From the NCBI GenBank assembly GCA_963575745.1, contig CAUYUJ010008569.1, positions 104,112 through 168,111 of the forward strand: a stretch of 64,000 nucleotides of DNA, read 5' to 3'. Numbering within the stretch: position 1 is the stretch's first letter; every line of letters starts with the position of its first letter. Position numbers and translations under genes: made by a program. This document shows, one piece after another, positions 63,251 through 64,000 of this stretch. This DNA comes from Prorocentrum cordatum. Lineage: Eukaryota; Sar; Dinophyceae; Prorocentrales; Prorocentraceae. A model generated the notes under the pieces. That model made no database searches. It was not told the DNA's origin and worked only from the letters and a program-made list of their open reading frames with translations.

Positions 63251-64000
63251 CCGGAGCCTCACCAGCCGACGTCGCCGATGCATCGGCGATGCAGAAGCGG
63301 TGCGGCGCCGTGCTCCGACCCCACGTGCTCGGACCCTATGTTGGATGCCTCTGTGAGAGTGGCCATGCGCCAGAGTCACCTTCGGGGCGGGCTCACAGGC
63401 GCCGGGTCCCAAGTCATTGCCCGCACACCTGAGTCGGATCGTGCGTTCTAAGGTTGAGTCTCATGTGCGCTGGCGATGTGAAGGTGCTAGTCTTTACGAG
63501 CACCAAGCGCATGTGCGAGCGAGGGTCATGGCGGGCCAACAGGGTTCCCCCAATGGCCCCTTCAAAGCCGCGCACCGAAGGTCACCTTTGCGTAGAGTGT
63601 TTCTGGAATGTAGCCAGCACTCGAGGCCCAGACGACGCGTCGTGAAGGAATCACAGTTGGGGTCGTTTGCCGGGCCCTCTGGCCGTCAAGGCACGATTGA
63701 GGTTGAGCAACTGGTCCTTGGAAAGGGGTCCAGACCTCTGGGGGTCCACGGTGAAACAAAACACGACGTCGGGGGTTGGGGAGAAGATCGAGGAACGAGG
63801 TTTGGGGATTTTGTGAGACAAGTTTGGGTTGTGTTCGGGTGCACTTGTGGCCACGCCTACATCAGCCTCAAAGTTCTGGCCAAAATTAACCTCTGGAGAG
63901 GTCCTGGAGGGGATTTGTGAGTGAGGCAGCCCTCGAACATTCCTGGAGTCGGTTTTCGAAGAAGGAGGAGGAGGAGGAGGAGGACCAGAGCAAATCAAGG
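63251..64000. other. No recognised gene; solo TIR and GGA tract
   Basis: 63279-63335 is one end of the element type at 48714. 63420-63920 has an open frame (MPAHLSRIVRSKVESHVRWR onward) of normal composition but no recognised domain. GGA triplets occur at 63961-63983. Confidence 0.4.

Noticed and set aside
63417-63920. 167-codon frame near the window end
   Set aside because: Composition is normal, but no domain, homology cue or splice context could be found, so it is described only as an open frame.

Overview
The window looks like a gene-poor, repeat-dense nuclear segment of a eukaryote with a GC-rich genome, most probably a dinoflagellate. Four observations support this. There is a degraded dinoflagellate spliced-leader motif in front of an intronless ORF at about 1.03 kb. 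One gene is split by introns with GC-AG, GA-AG and GT-AG ends whose boundaries carry short direct repeats. The window is saturated with (CTC/GGA)n, (GAC)n and (ATC)n tracts. It also carries degenerate LINE-type and tyrosine-recombinase-type genes of a kind I associate with dinoflagellates such as Prorocentrum. The genus is inference only. I recognised no rRNA, tRNA or CRISPR array.

Layout. 0-4 kb: a TAC microsatellite, an intronless ORF behind a relict spliced leader (1206-1919), two palindromic elements each split by a second element, and the 3' end of a JmjC/cupin-type gene (3021-3503) followed by a decayed copy of its last segment. 4-13 kb: microsatellites, a tandem array that grades into an 11-bp minisatellite, and several short terminal-inverted-repeat (TIR) elements. 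13.07-16.63 kb: a decayed non-LTR retrotransposon with RT, RNase H and a Cys/His tail. 17.0-25.5 kb: four exons that join in frame into the C-terminal domain of an aspartate-dehydrogenase-like protein, separated by introns of 262, 3972 and 3776 bp full of repeats. 26-31 kb: more TIR elements and a foldback structure built of 18-bp minisatellite arms. 31-41 kb: GC-rich sequence with little recognisable. 41.4-42.2 kb: a broken tyrosine recombinase. 43.7-45.5 kb: lower-GC, coding-like but broken segments.

47-64 kb is dominated by dispersed repeats. The standout is a 2.48-kb foldback element (51511-53989) with arms of about 0.94 kb and a 7-8 bp target-site duplication, inserted in an array of 83-bp repeats. 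Between 55.2 and 58.5 kb two copies of a composite repeat occur, the second interrupted by another element.

The genes do not form an operon or pathway. The retroelement can supply reverse transcription in principle, but this copy has lost its RT active-site aspartates and several reading frames. At least eight TIR families are named or described here. Target-site duplications of 5 bp (families P and Q) and about 8 bp (family M1 and the large foldback) point to two or more transposase classes acting in trans, since no transposase gene is visible. Many coordinates of low-complexity features are approximate to a few bases.
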